A stretch of 64,000 nt of DNA from Dyadobacter alkalitolerans DSM 23607 (GCF_000428845.1 NZ_AUAS01000006.1:62001-126000); one strand, 5' to 3'. Shown: positions 17,590 through 26,504, counted from the first letter of the stretch. The notes: generated from the sequence alone by a model not told the origin. Numbers and translations are program-made.

Positions 17590-18300
17590 TTAATTCATTG
17601 CTACCAAAGTGCTTCCGCGCAAAACCGGCACAACATCATAAAGGTCTTTTTGCAAACAATAAGATATATCTTTCTGAATTCCCAAACGCTGCAACCTGCG
17701 CACGTGGGATGAATTGGAAACGCTGGCCAGCAGGTTGTTACGGCTCTGGTCGTAAAGTCGTTGCGCCATCAATGTGCCATCTTCCAAGAGCATAAACTGG
17801 TCTTTCAGCGCGTCTGCAAGCGCACCTGCAAACAATGTATCTTCCAGGTTAGGCCGCCCTTTCCAGCCCGCGCAAAGCACCAGGATGTCGTAAGGCTCCG
17901 AACGCAAATGATTCGTCAATGCGCCCAGGTTCAGGAATGATCCGATCATTACTTTCACTGCCGAGGCTTTTGCTTTGGCAATTGATAACGTTCCGTTTGT
18001 CGTTGTCATTGCGATTTGAGAGCCGATCAGCCGCTCGTTCATATAGCTGAAAGGCGAATTGTCCAGATCAAAACCTTCTACTTTCCGTGCGTCGCGTTCC
18101 GCAGCTGCAATGAAACCCTTATCCTGTAACAATTTACATTCCTCAATACTGGCAACAGGTGTAATGCTCTTGACACCATAAGCGAGGCCGGTAACCATGC
18201 ACGAAGTAGCCCTGAAGACGTCTGCTACAACTACAATTGAATTATCCAGTTTGTGTAAATGAAGCAGGTCGGGTGTAAGGCAAACATCAAGTTGTTTCAT
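17590..18300 (-). CDS. 2-phosphosulfolactate phosphatase family protein (ComB-like)
   Basis: The ATG at 18300 gives MKQLDVCLTP and 236 residues; the longer frame uses a TTG. The protein matches the ComB family: VVVADVFRATSCMVTGLAYG near residue 25, AAERDARKVEGFDLDNSPF near 75, and the conserved MTTTNGT near 103. ComB removes phosphate from 2-phosphosulfolactate in coenzyme M synthesis, but homologues are widespread in bacteria without coenzyme M and their substrate there is uncertain. It lies between gcvT and the Ig-repeat gene with 41- and 23-base gaps, suggesting an operon. Confidence 0.8.
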   Translation of the reverse strand: MKQLDVCLTPDLLHLHKLDNSIVVVADVFRATSCMVTGLAYGVKSITPVASIEECKLLQDKGFIAAAERDARKVEGFDLDNSPFSYMNERLIGSQIAMTTTNGTLSIAKAKASAVKVMIGSFLNLGALTNHLRSEPYDILVLCAGWKGRPNLEDTLFAGALADALKDQFMLLEDGTLMAQRLYDQSRNNLLASVSNSSHVRRLQRLGIQKDISYCLQKDLYDVVPVLRGSTLVAMN

Positions 18301-18341
18301 AAAATGCAATCGATACTATGGAGTGAATTTGGGAGAGATAA

Positions 18342-19424
18342 TTAGTTTTTTACAAAAGGCAGTTTGACAACTTTTGCTTTCAGTAACCTGTCGCGTACTT
18401 TCACGAAAATCTCCGTCTCAGGCTTGGCAAATGCGGCTGGAACGTAGCCCAGGCCAATTCCTTTTTGTAATGTGGGTGATTGTGTTCCCGAAGTCACTTC
18501 ACCCAATTTGGTGCCGGATTCATCGCAAAGCTCATAATGCCCGCGCGGGATTCCCCTGTCGATCATTTCAAAGCCGACCAGGTTTTTTTGTAAACCCGCT
18601 TCTTTCTGCTCTTTCAGTTCCTTTGCGTGGATAAAGTCTTTGGTGAATTTGGTAACCCAGCCTAAGCCAGCTTCCAGCGGTGACGTGTTATCATCAATGT
18701 CGTTTCCGTAAAGGCAGAAGCCTTTTTCAAGTCGCAATGTATCGCGGGCGCCTAGTCCTACGGGTTTTATTCCAAATTCCGCTCCGGCCGCAAATATGGC
18801 TTTCCACATGTTTACTGCGTCGGCGTTCTTAACATATATTTCAAATCCGCCTGCACCGGTGTAACCTGTTGCCGAGATGATCACATCCGGAATCCCAGCC
18901 ATTTCGCCTATTTTGAAGGTATAATAGTCCATAGCGCCCAGATCCACCGCAGTAAGCTTTTGCAAAGTTGGCGTCGCATTCGGCCCCTGAACTGCAAAAA
19001 GACACAGGTCATCGGAAAGATTTTCCATCGTAACGCCTTCTGCACTGTGGCTTTGGATCCAGTTCCAGTCCTTGTCAATGTTGGACGCGTTTACGACCAG
19101 GAAATATTCGTCTTCTTTAATTCTGTAAACCAATAAATCGTCCACTACACCGCCTTTTCCATTAGGCAGATAACTGTACTGCACTTTTCCATCGAACAAA
19201 GCAGCAGCATCATTGGAAGTAACTTTTTGTATCAAATCCAAAGCCTTCGGCCCTTTAATGCTGAATTCGCCCATATGGGACACATCAAATACGCCGACAT
19301 TATTTCTTACAGTGTGGTGTTCATCCAGATCCGAGGAATAACGCACAGGCATTTCAAAACCTGCAAATGGGACCATTTTGGCACCCAAATCAATATGGAC
19401 CTGGTGTAATGGGACAGTTTTCAT
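18342..19424 (-). CDS. gcvT: Glycine cleavage system T protein (aminomethyltransferase)
   Basis: GcvT transfers the methylene group of the aminomethyl-lipoyl H protein to tetrahydrofolate and releases ammonia in the glycine cleavage complex. The 360-residue length is standard. Typical motifs are [12 protein letters not shown] at the N-terminus, [26 protein letters not shown] and [22 protein letters not shown]. It is the first gene of the leftward gcvT-to-udk series and has a good promoter directly upstream. The gcvH and gcvP partners are not in this window. Confidence 0.95.
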   Translation of the reverse strand: MKTVPLHQVHIDLGAKMVPFAGFEMPVRYSSDLDEHHTVRNNVGVFDVSHMGEFSIKGPKALDLIQKVTSNDAAALFDGKVQYSYLPNGKGGVVDDLLVYRIKEDEYFLVVNASNIDKDWNWIQSHSAEGVTMENLSDDLCLFAVQGPNATPTLQKLTAVDLGAMDYYTFKIGEMAGIPDVIISATGYTGAGGFEIYVKNADAVNMWKAIFAAGAEFGIKPVGLGARDTLRLEKGFCLYGNDIDDNTSPLEAGLGWVTKFTKDFIHAKELKEQKEAGLQKNLVGFEMIDRGIPRGHYELCDESGTKLGEVTSGTQSPTLQKGIGLGYVPAAFAKPETEIFVKVRDRLLKAKVVKLPFVKN

Positions 19425-19452
19425 GAATGGTAAATTGGTTCACAATAATTTA

Positions 19453-19486
19453 CAAAAGTAGGTAAAGCCGATCAAAGCGACACAAA
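19453..19486 (-). promoter_or_regulatory. Candidate gcvT operon promoter
   Basis: The reverse strand shows TACTTTTG (19453-19460), a perfect match to TAnnTTTG. A TTTG lies 22 bases upstream of it within a T-rich stretch. It is 28 bases before the gcvT start. Confidence 0.5.
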
Positions 19487-19582
19487 AAAGTCTTTTTTCA
19501 AATGCTGTTGCGCACTTTTGAAGTATATTGGGAAAAAATATGCTTAAATAATTAGAAGGGCAATTGCCCCGAAACAGAGACT

Positions 19583-20752
19583 ATGAAGAGAAAATTTTTA
19601 CTTTTTGCCCTCACATTGGTTGCAGCGAAAACGGTTGCTCAGACAGCGACTTTTGTAGGGGAGGTTATTGATGATAAGATCAGTATAGGTTATGGCGTCA
19701 CGTCCGGCGACGTGGACGGAGACGGCAAGCCGGACATTTTACTGGCAGATAAAAAGGAAATTGTTTGGTATAAAAATCCAGGAAAAAAGGCAGAAAAGTG
19801 GACGCGCTATATCATTGCCAGAGACCTGACCGAACAGGATAATGTATGCATTGCTGCAAGGGACATTGATGGTGATGGAAAAGTTGAAGTGGCCGTTGGT
19901 GCGCAGTGGAACCCTTCGGAAACAAAGAATTTGAAACAATCGGGAGCGGTTTACTATTTATCGGCCCCCAGTGACAGGACGCAGCTTTGGGAGCCAGTCC
20001 GCCTGCATCACGAAGTGACCATTCACCGCATGCAATGGTTGAAGAAAGCCGACGGCACATTCCAGCTTGCCGTGCTTCCCTTACACGGCGAAGGAAATTT
20101 GGGTGGCGAAGGTGCTGGCGTTAAACTTATTGCATTTGATGTTCCTCAAAATAAAACAGGAATCTGGGGATTTGATCTGGTGGAAACCGGCATGCACATG
20201 ACCCATAATATGCACCCCATGGAAGTGCCCGGCAGAATGCTGGGCCTGGCTGTGGCAGGTAAGGAAGGCGTTCAGGTATTTTTGGACGGCGCGGAAGGTT
20301 TGGCGCCATCAGGCACCTGGATGGTCCCGCAAACAGGAGTAGGAGAGGTTAGAACGGGAAGTCTGGGCAAAAACCAGCTTTTCACCGCCACCATCGAGCC
20401 CATGCACGGCAACACATTAGTCGTTTATTCCAAAGACAACAGAACAGTTTTAACAGATAAAATCAAAGAAGGCCACGCACTAGTCTGCGCCGATTTCTTC
20501 GGCCAGGGCCGCGACCAGGTCGTAATGGGCTGGCGCAACCCGAATGTTACCGGGGAAACCGGTGTCAGGATTTTCGTTGGATCAGATCCCGAAGGAAAAA
20601 AGTGGCAGGAATATGCGCTCGACGATAAAATCAAGATCGCTTGTGAAGACATTACGGCTGCGGATCTGGATGGAGATGGGGATCTGGATATCCTGGCGTC
20701 AGGAAGATCGACGCATAATGTGGTTGTGTATTGGAATCAGAAGAAGAAATGA
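19583..20752 (+). CDS. Secreted FG-GAP/VCBS repeat protein
   Basis: The 389-residue protein begins with a signal peptide (MKRKFLLFALTLVAAKTVAQ) and is probably a seven-bladed beta-propeller. Three calcium-binding FG-GAP loops can be read: DVDGDGKPD near residue 43, DIDGDGKVE near 94 and DLDGDGDLD near 367. Such proteins are extracellular or periplasmic binding or scaffold proteins and are often associated with polysaccharide-degrading or oxidoreductase systems in Bacteroidota. No catalytic motif is visible. It is a single-gene unit, divergent from gcvT and closed by a strong terminator that starts immediately after the stop codon. Confidence 0.75.
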   Translation: MKRKFLLFALTLVAAKTVAQTATFVGEVIDDKISIGYGVTSGDVDGDGKPDILLADKKEIVWYKNPGKKAEKWTRYIIARDLTEQDNVCIAARDIDGDGKVEVAVGAQWNPSETKNLKQSGAVYYLSAPSDRTQLWEPVRLHHEVTIHRMQWLKKADGTFQLAVLPLHGEGNLGGEGAGVKLIAFDVPQNKTGIWGFDLVETGMHMTHNMHPMEVPGRMLGLAVAGKEGVQVFLDGAEGLAPSGTWMVPQTGVGEVRTGSLGKNQLFTATIEPMHGNTLVVYSKDNRTVLTDKIKEGHALVCADFFGQGRDQVVMGWRNPNVTGETGVRIFVGSDPEGKKWQEYALDDKIKIACEDITAADLDGDGDLDILASGRSTHNVVVYWNQKKK

Positions 20753-20787
20753 AAAAAGGTCTGAGAGCTTGTCTCTCAGACCTTTTT
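20753..20787 (+). terminator. Strong terminator after the FG-GAP gene
   Basis: A perfect 15-bp stem (AAAAAGGTCTGAGAG / CTCTCAGACCTTTTT) with a 5-base loop begins at the base after the stop codon. The flanking A and T runs allow termination from both directions. Confidence 0.85.
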
Positions 20788-20797
20788 AGTTGTTGGT

Positions 20798-20900
20798 GTT
20801 AACAACCCCTGTCAGCCTGAGCGGAGCCGAAGGCACGTGCATGACGCCTTCGACAAGTAGCGCGCCTTCGGCTCCGCTCAGGCTGACAGGGGTTGTCAAC
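20798..20900. repeat. Long palindromic intergenic repeat, copy 1
   Basis: 33-base arms (20802-20834 and 20864-20896) are perfect inverted repeats containing CCTGTCAGCCTGAGCGGAGC and CGAAGGC around a 29-base spacer. The element lies between two convergent genes and belongs to the same family as the elements at 25313-25487 and 51813-51985. In this copy the variable base of the motif GAG(N)CGAAGGC is C, and the opposite arm has the matching G. Confidence 0.9.
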
Positions 20901-20924
20901 ATTATGGTCGACTAGTAACTTTCC

Positions 20925-21605
20925 TTAGTCCCTCCTCCCCATCAACAGACTCACATAATAAAGCAACGTCGCGAGTGAACCGATCGCAGCAACCAGATAA
21001 GTCCTGGCAGCCCATTTCAAGGCATCGGCAGACATAACATATTCTCTCTCATTCACAATCCTGTTGTTCTTAATCCAGGCAAGTGCTCTGTTACTTGCGT
21101 CGTATTCAACCGGCAATGTGATGAAACTGAATATTGTCGTTGCGGCAAATAATGCTACTCCGATTGCCAATGGAATAGGCGTTGTATTTAACAAAACGAT
21201 TCCGCCAAGGATAATCCATTGCATGTAAGATGAGGCAATGCTTAGAAAAGGCACCATTTGTGACCTGAACTGTAACCATTTATACGCGGTTGCGTGTTGC
21301 ACCGCGTGCCCGCATTCGTGGGAAGCGACAGCGGCAGCCGAGACACTTCTTCCGTGATAAACGTCAGGGCTCAGATTGACTGTCTTATCCTGAGGGTTAT
21401 AATGGTCGGTTAGGCGTCCTTCGACAGACAAAACCCGAACATCATATATTCCGCTTTCGCGCAGCATGGTTTCAGCGATTTCTTTTCCGCTCATTCCATT
21501 GCTCAGCCCTACTTGCGAGTATTCTTCAAACTTACTTTTGAGACGCCATTGCACATAAAGGCTAATAAGCATCACCAAAATACCAATTACATATGCACCA
21601 GCCAT
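20925..21605 (-). CDS. Membrane zinc metallopeptidase (YugP-like, Zn_peptidase_2 family)
   Basis: This 226-residue membrane protein has an N-terminal transmembrane segment, the zinc site HECGH (His96, Glu97, His100) and two or three further hydrophobic segments (about residues 115-150 and 200-220). These are the features of the YugP/Zn_peptidase_2 family, whose substrates are not well known. It starts 7 bases after the rfaE2 stop on the same strand, so the two genes are translated from one message. Confidence 0.85.
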   Translation of the reverse strand: MAGAYVIGILVMLISLYVQWRLKSKFEEYSQVGLSNGMSGKEIAETMLRESGIYDVRVLSVEGRLTDHYNPQDKTVNLSPDVYHGRSVSAAAVASHECGHAVQHATAYKWLQFRSQMVPFLSIASSYMQWIILGGIVLLNTTPIPLAIGVALFAATTIFSFITLPVEYDASNRALAWIKNNRIVNEREYVMSADALKWAARTYLVAAIGSLATLLYYVSLLMGRRD

Positions 21606-21612
21606 ATTTGTG

Positions 21613-22101
21613 TTAGTTATATCCTTGTTTTATTTTCTCAATCAGCGCGGTAGTCGAGTAACCCTTTACAAGAGCGATCGTCTTTACCTCACCTCCTTTA
21701 CCTAAAACAAAATCCGCGCCAGCAATAGTTTCAACGGTATAATCGTCTCCTTTAACCAAAATGTCAGGTTTTACAGCTTCAATCAACTGACTAGGCGTCG
21801 GTTCGTCGAACAAAATGACAGCATCAATGAAGGAAAGTGCTGCCATTAATCTTGCTCTTGCATACTCATTGACGACGGGTCTCAATGGTCCTTTGAGGCG
21901 GCTTACGGAGGCATCAGTGTTCAAGCCTAAAACAAGCCTGTCGCCCAATGCACGCGCTTTTTCGAGATAGTCTATATGTCCTAAGTGAACAATGTCGAAG
22001 CAGCCATTGGTGAAAACCACTTTTTGTCCGGCGCGCTGCCAGTCTTCAATGGTTGGAATGGCTTCTTCGAGTCTTAAAATTTTGCTTTCGGTGAGGTTCA
22101 T
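21613..22101 (-). CDS. rfaE2: D-glycero-beta-D-manno-heptose 1-phosphate adenylyltransferase
   Basis: The protein adenylates heptose 1-phosphate to ADP-heptose for LPS core synthesis. The 162 residues correspond to the cytidylyltransferase-like C-terminal half of HldE, encoded here as a separate gene. The nucleotidyltransferase motif TNGCFDIVHLGHIDYLEKA is at about residues 31-49, and the second motif GYSTTALIEKI is near the C-terminus. The kinase half (RfaE1) is not nearby. It is in a leftward operon with the flippase-like gene upstream and the Zn peptidase downstream. Confidence 0.9.
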   Translation of the reverse strand: MNLTESKILRLEEAIPTIEDWQRAGQKVVFTNGCFDIVHLGHIDYLEKARALGDRLVLGLNTDASVSRLKGPLRPVVNEYARARLMAALSFIDAVILFDEPTPSQLIEAVKPDILVKGDDYTVETIAGADFVLGKGGEVKTIALVKGYSTTALIEKIKQGYN

Positions 22102-22183
22102 GGAATCAATCGGTGTAAGGATTTTTGTAATGTTAGTACGATGTCATACGCGCTTTTGATATAACCGGACTACAAAACAGCCA

Positions 22184-23221
22184 TTAATTTTCAATCGGGA
22201 CCTGATTCTTTTCGGAAACCGATTTTTTGTTCTGAACTAAAACGTATAGGAATGCCAGTGCGCCGATAATGAGCATAAAAATCATTTGCGCACCATGAAT
22301 AAACGTAGCCAATGTAATGCCGTCATTTTGAGATAAACCATACAAAATCATCACGTTACCAACAAGCAAATGATAAGCTCCGATGCCGCCTTGTGTGGGT
22401 GCGGTCATACCAATGGCGCCTACAACCAACAATGTCAAGCCAGCCAATGGTCCCAGATTCGAAGTCTCAGGAATGCAGAAAAACAGCACATAGGACACGA
22501 AATAATAGAAAACCCAGATGCCGATCGTGCTAAGAATAAATAATCCCGGACTCTTTAATTTGCGAATGCTCAAAAACCCATCAAGCATTCCTTTTGCGAA
22601 CGTGACGATCTTCTGGATCAATGCATTCTGCTGCAAACGGTCTCTTAAGGCGACATTTTTATAAACCGCAATGCCCGCAGCAACCACCACAACCATGCCC
22701 GTAACCAAAATCCCCGCCAGGATTCCAGTCCCTGTGCTGCCGCCTTCGCCGCCTGAAACTTTACTTTGGAAAAAATCAGTGAAAAATTTGCTGAGGCGAT
22801 CAAATTCGAGAATAAAATTCAAACCGATCATGATGAGCAGGATCAGCACATCGAATATACGTTCCGCGACAACGGTCCCAAAGCTAAGGTTGACGGGAAT
22901 GCGTTCCAGCCTGTATAACGTGCCGCAACGCGTTACTTCGCCCATTCGGGGCACAATGTAATTGGCAAAATAACCGGTTAATACGGAGATAGAACTATTG
23001 AAAAGTCCGGGTTTGTGGCCCAGCGGCTCCATCAGCATGCCCCAGCGCCAGGCTCTCGTTACGTGTGCGCAAAGCAGTAAAAAGCAGGATAATGCTATCC
23101 ATCGCCAGTCCGATTTGGCAAACCTGTCCAGCATTTCTGCGAAGTTGATGTCTTTAAAGACAAACCAGATCAGGCCGCCTGCCAGCGCAAGCGAAATGAT
23201 GTAACGTAAAGCGCTTTTCAT
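22184..23221 (-). CDS. Flippase-like / lysylphosphatidylglycerol synthase TM-family membrane protein
   Basis: This 345-residue integral membrane protein has about eight hydrophobic segments. Family signatures of the UPF0104/LPG_synthase_TM group are ALSCFLLLCAHVTRAWRW near residue 45, YFANYIVPRMGEVTRCG near 90, and APTQGGIGAYHLLVG near 278. Relatives move or modify lipids in the inner membrane, but the exact substrate is not known. It is in the panD-flippase-rfaE2-Zn peptidase operon; its neighbour rfaE2 suggests a cell-envelope role. Confidence 0.8.
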   Translation of the reverse strand: MKSALRYIISLALAGGLIWFVFKDINFAEMLDRFAKSDWRWIALSCFLLLCAHVTRAWRWGMLMEPLGHKPGLFNSSISVLTGYFANYIVPRMGEVTRCGTLYRLERIPVNLSFGTVVAERIFDVLILLIMIGLNFILEFDRLSKFFTDFFQSKVSGGEGGSTGTGILAGILVTGMVVVVAAGIAVYKNVALRDRLQQNALIQKIVTFAKGMLDGFLSIRKLKSPGLFILSTIGIWVFYYFVSYVLFFCIPETSNLGPLAGLTLLVVGAIGMTAPTQGGIGAYHLLVGNVMILYGLSQNDGITLATFIHGAQMIFMLIIGALAFLYVLVQNKKSVSEKNQVPIEN

Positions 23222-23267
23222 AGCTGTTTAAAGAATTTTGAGAACCCGCAAAGAAAAGAAGTTTGAC

Positions 23268-23618
23268 CTACACCACAAGATGATTGTTATGATCCGGAAA
23301 CACGACCATTGGCTTGAATGTCCTGGCCTCTTCCTGGCTCATGGAGCCGTATGCAATGATAATGATGATGTCGCCGATCTGAACCCTGCGTGCCGCGGCA
23401 CCATTCAGGCAGATCATTCCGGACCCTCTTTCACCCTTGATAACGTACGTTACAAAGCGCTCTCCGTTATTGTTATTGACAATGTGAACTTGTTCATTTT
23501 CAACCAATCCGGCAGCGTCGATAAGATCTTCGTCGATGGTGATGCTGCCTACGTAATTCAACTCCGCCTGAGTCACCTTAACCCGGTGAATCTTCGATTT
23601 CATGAGTGTTATTTGCAT
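23268..23618 (-). CDS. panD: Aspartate 1-decarboxylase (pro-enzyme)
   Basis: PanD makes beta-alanine from aspartate for pantothenate synthesis. The pro-enzyme cleaves itself between Gly24 and Ser25 (NYVGSITID), and the new Ser becomes the pyruvoyl cofactor; that site is intact here. The 116-residue length and the start [15 protein letters not shown] match the family. It is the first gene of a leftward operon with a clear promoter. Its pathway partner panC lies 1.9 kb away, beyond an unrelated oxidoreductase gene. Confidence 0.95.
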   Translation of the reverse strand: MQITLMKSKIHRVKVTQAELNYVGSITIDEDLIDAAGLVENEQVHIVNNNNGERFVTYVIKGERGSGMICLNGAAARRVQIGDIIIIIAYGSMSQEEARTFKPMVVFPDHNNHLVV

Positions 23619-23664
23619 TACCAGGTAATGTAAGTCGGGAATTTATTAATGTCCTTATTCACCC

Positions 23665-23696
23665 CAAAGTTAAGGGAATAATATACAGCCTTCAAA
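23665..23696 (-). promoter_or_regulatory. panD operon promoter
   Basis: The reverse strand contains TTTG (23693-23696), 20 bases, then TAACTTTG (23665-23672). This is a full match to the Bacteroidota -33/-7 consensus, 47 bases before the panD start. Confidence 0.65.
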
Positions 23697-23810
23697 ACAT
23701 CGGCGTTATGGTTACGGTTCCCATTCACAAATGCAGGGGCTGCAAGTAATTATTATGACAAGTATGCTTTAAACAATATTATCCACTTTATCTTTTCACT
23801 ATCAAATCAG

Positions 23811-25283
23811 ATGCGTTCAGAAAATAAACCGAAGGATGTGAAGCGCCGGGAGTTTTTGCAAAAAACGACGGCAGCAGCGATTGGAAGCTTTTTTATTGTG
23901 CCACGGCATGTGCTGGGCAAAGGCTTCGTGGCACCAAGTGACAAATTGAACATTGCGGGAATAGGGGTTGGCGGAAAGGGTTTTTCAGATACAAATAATG
24001 CATGGAATAAAGGTGCCGAAAATCTGGTAGCACTTTGCGACGTGGATTGGAACCAGGCCAAAAAGAATTTTGAGCTGCACCCGACTGCAAAAAAATACAA
24101 GGACTTCAGAAAGATGTTTGATGAAATGGAAAAGGACATAGACGCCGTAACCGTTTCCACAACCGACCATATGCACGCCATTATCGCGATGGCAGCCATG
24201 CAGCGCGGCAAGCACGTGTATGTGCAAAAGCCATTGACGCACGACATTTACGAGGCGCGTATGCTCACTGAAGCAGCACGTAAATATAAAGTCGTAACGC
24301 AAATGGGCAACCAGGGCGCTTCCAACCCTGCGCAAACCCAGATGAAAGAGTGGTTTACCAAAGGTCTGATCGGCAATGTGCACGAAGCGCATGTCTGGAC
24401 CAACCGTCCCGTATGGCCACAAGGAATTCCGGTTCCAACCGAAAAATTCCCTGTTCCTGCAGACATTGACTGGGAACTTTGGGTTGGATCGGCTGAATGG
24501 GTTGATTACAATCCGGCGTGGCATCCATTCAAATGGAGAGGCTGGTGGAATTTCGGAACGGGTGCACTAGGCGACATGGGTTGCCACCTGATCGACCCCG
24601 CTTTCCGCACATTAGGATTGGGTTATCCAACCGAATTAGAATGCAGCGTAGGACAAGTTTTCATCAAAGACTGGACGCCCGAATACATTCCCGAAGGCTG
24701 CCCGCCATCATCGAGGGTTCAGCTTAAATTCCCTGCAAACAAGATTAACAAATCCGAAGTAACATTAACCTGGCACGACGGCGGCCTACGTCCTTTCCAT
24801 CCGGACATTATCCCCGCCAACGATCCGCTTGGTGAGCCAGACAGCAGCAATGGTGTTTTGTTAATAGGGCAAAAGGGCGTAATGACTTGCGGGACTTATG
24901 GTATTAACCCAAAAGTTTACCTGAACGACGGTACGAAGCTGGAATACAAGCAGGGTGATTTTGGAAACAAATACACACCAATGCCAGAATTCGGTCACCA
25001 CGTCTCCTGGACAGACGCCTGCAAAGCCGGTTTCAACAGCAAAGAACACAAAGCATTAACCTCATCATTCGACTACGCCGGCCCATTGACCGAAACCGTC
25101 ATCATGGGCAACCTCGGAATCCGTAGCTATAACCTGCGCACAGCGAAAGCAGACGGCAAAGGATTTGACTATCCAGGTCGGAAGAAATTGCTTTGGGATG
25201 GTAATAATATGAAGATTACCAATTTCGACGAGGCGAATCAGTTTGTGAAGAGGAAGTATCGTGGGGATTGGAAGTTGTCGTAA
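23811..25283 (+). CDS. Gfo/Idh/MocA-family oxidoreductase with Tat signal
   Basis: The 490-residue protein starts with a twin-arginine signal (KRREFLQKTTAAAIGSFFIV), so it is probably exported folded with its cofactor to the periplasm. A Rossmann nucleotide-binding region follows (LNIAGIGVGGKGF near residue 44), then the family motif VQKPLTHDIYEARMLTEAARK near 136 and a C-terminal dehydratase-like beta domain. Members oxidise or epimerise sugars and cyclitols with a tightly bound NAD(P). Substrate is not evident from the sequence. It interrupts the distance between panD and panC and is not in an operon with either. Confidence 0.85.
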   Translation: MRSENKPKDVKRREFLQKTTAAAIGSFFIVPRHVLGKGFVAPSDKLNIAGIGVGGKGFSDTNNAWNKGAENLVALCDVDWNQAKKNFELHPTAKKYKDFRKMFDEMEKDIDAVTVSTTDHMHAIIAMAAMQRGKHVYVQKPLTHDIYEARMLTEAARKYKVVTQMGNQGASNPAQTQMKEWFTKGLIGNVHEAHVWTNRPVWPQGIPVPTEKFPVPADIDWELWVGSAEWVDYNPAWHPFKWRGWWNFGTGALGDMGCHLIDPAFRTLGLGYPTELECSVGQVFIKDWTPEYIPEGCPPSSRVQLKFPANKINKSEVTLTWHDGGLRPFHPDIIPANDPLGEPDSSNGVLLIGQKGVMTCGTYGINPKVYLNDGTKLEYKQGDFGNKYTPMPEFGHHVSWTDACKAGFNSKEHKALTSSFDYAGPLTETVIMGNLGIRSYNLRTAKADGKGFDYPGRKKLLWDGNNMKITNFDEANQFVKRKYRGDWKLS

Positions 25284-25312
25284 AGGGGGAGGAGTTTTAT
25301 GTCGGCTGGGCT

Positions 25313-25424
25313 GACCCGGTCAGCCTGAGTTAACCAAACCCTGTCAGCCTGAGCCAATCAAGCCCTGTCAGTCTAAGGCAATCAAGCCCTGTCAGCCTGA
25401 GCCAACCAAGCCCTGTCAGCCTGA
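25313..25424. repeat. Tandem half-copies of the intergenic repeat
   Basis: Five imperfect direct copies of (CC)CTGTCAGCCTGAGC, each followed by an AAC/AATCAAG-type spacer, run at about 24-base periods. They lead into the complete palindrome at 25411-25487, so the left arm appears to have been amplified here. Confidence 0.8.
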
Positions 25425-25487
25425 GCGGAGACGAAGGCGCGCTACCGTACAAGTAACGCGCCTTCGTCTCCGCTCAGGCTGACAGGG
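25411..25487. repeat. Long palindromic intergenic repeat, copy 2
   Basis: Perfect 31-base arms (25411-25441 and 25457-25487) enclose a 15-base spacer. The motif reads GAGACGAAGGC here, with the matching change in the second arm. The element lies between the convergent Gfo/Idh and panC genes. Confidence 0.9.
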
Positions 25488-25489
25488 TT

Positions 25490-26332
25490 TTAAAACACAA
25501 CATTATCAATCAACCTTACCGGCCCTAAAAACGCCGCAACGCAAATAGCATTCGTCCCGGCAGCACCAACAGTGGCAATTGGCTGCAATGTCTTCACATC
25601 CGCCACTTCAAAATAATCAAGCTTAAACTCTGGGATAGCATTAAATGCATTGCTAGCAGCGGAAACGGTTTCTGTAATGTCCTTTCCTGCCAGCAAACTT
25701 TGCTTTGCTTCTTCCAAAATCCTGTAAATATGCGGAGCAATGTTGCGTTCGGCGTCATTAAGCCTGCGGTTGCGGGAGGACATGGCCAGGCCGTCGGTTT
25801 CCCTTATGGTGGGGCAGACGATCAGTTCCAGGTTAAACGCAAGGTCTGAGACCAGCCTTTTAATGATGGAAACCTGCTGCAAATCCTTTTGTCCAAAATA
25901 AGCGCGGTGCGGGCTTACAATGTGAAAGAGCTTGGAAACGACTATGCCGACACCATTGAAGTGTCCTGGTCTTGAAGCCCCTTCCATCACACTTTCCAAA
26001 GTGCCGAAGTTGATCAGTAAGGACGACTTTTCAGGATACATTTCGTCTACGGAAGGCGCGAAGACGGCAGTGCAGCCTGCTTGTTCAAGCATAGCACAAT
26101 CTGCTTCTAACGTACGCGGATATTTGAGCAGATCTTCCGGGTTATTAAACTGCGTAGGGTTAACAAAAATACTGGCGACCGTAACGTTATTCTCTTTGAT
26201 AGATGCGTCAACGAGTGAAATGTGGCCTTCGTGCAATGCGCCCATAGTGGGAATTAGCCCAATGGTTTTTTGCTCTGAAAGTTGTTGATCGAGGAAACTG
26301 CGCAGGCCTTTGATTGAAGTAAATACTTCCAT
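25490..26332 (-). CDS. panC: Pantothenate synthetase
   Basis: PanC joins pantoate and beta-alanine with ATP to make pantothenate, using the beta-alanine supplied by PanD. I start at the ATG at 26332 (MEVFTSIKGLRSF, 280 residues) because the longer frame uses a TTG ten codons upstream with no family similarity. Motifs are the HIGH-type signature PTMGALHEGHISLV, FVNPTQFN, GRPGHFNGVGIVVSKLFHIV-like region, YFGQKDLQQVSIIKRLV and the KMSKS-like MSSRNRRL. It is divergent from the GT5-like gene across a 205-base region. Confidence 0.95.
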   Translation of the reverse strand: MEVFTSIKGLRSFLDQQLSEQKTIGLIPTMGALHEGHISLVDASIKENNVTVASIFVNPTQFNNPEDLLKYPRTLEADCAMLEQAGCTAVFAPSVDEMYPEKSSLLINFGTLESVMEGASRPGHFNGVGIVVSKLFHIVSPHRAYFGQKDLQQVSIIKRLVSDLAFNLELIVCPTIRETDGLAMSSRNRRLNDAERNIAPHIYRILEEAKQSLLAGKDITETVSAASNAFNAIPEFKLDYFEVADVKTLQPIATVGAAGTNAICVAAFLGPVRLIDNVVF

Positions 26333-26424
26333 TGAAAAAGTGGAATCAGAGGGAGTAATCAAACCGCAGCGGATGCTTTTCTGTCATGTGAGCAACTATC
26401 TGTGGGCGATGAAAAAATTTGGAA

Positions 26425-26436
26425 TGGGAATTCCCA
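26425..26436. promoter_or_regulatory. Perfect 12-base palindrome in the panC/GT5 divergent region
   Basis: TGGGAATTCCCA lies between the two divergent start codons and is flanked by a looser TTTGG...AAAC symmetry. It could be an operator; no regulator is known for it from this window. Confidence 0.3.
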
Positions 26437-26472
26437 AACTGAGCGCAATATGACATTTAGTTTGGAATATTT

Positions 26473-26504
26473 TTTGATTTTGCCATTTTTTTTGTATAAT
26501 TTTG
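26473..26504 (+). promoter_or_regulatory. Promoter of the GT5-like gene
   Basis: TTTG (26473-26476), 20 bases, then TAATTTTG (26497-26504) is a perfect consensus promoter. It covers the upstream in-frame start at 26502, so translation must start at the ATG at 26538. Confidence 0.65.
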
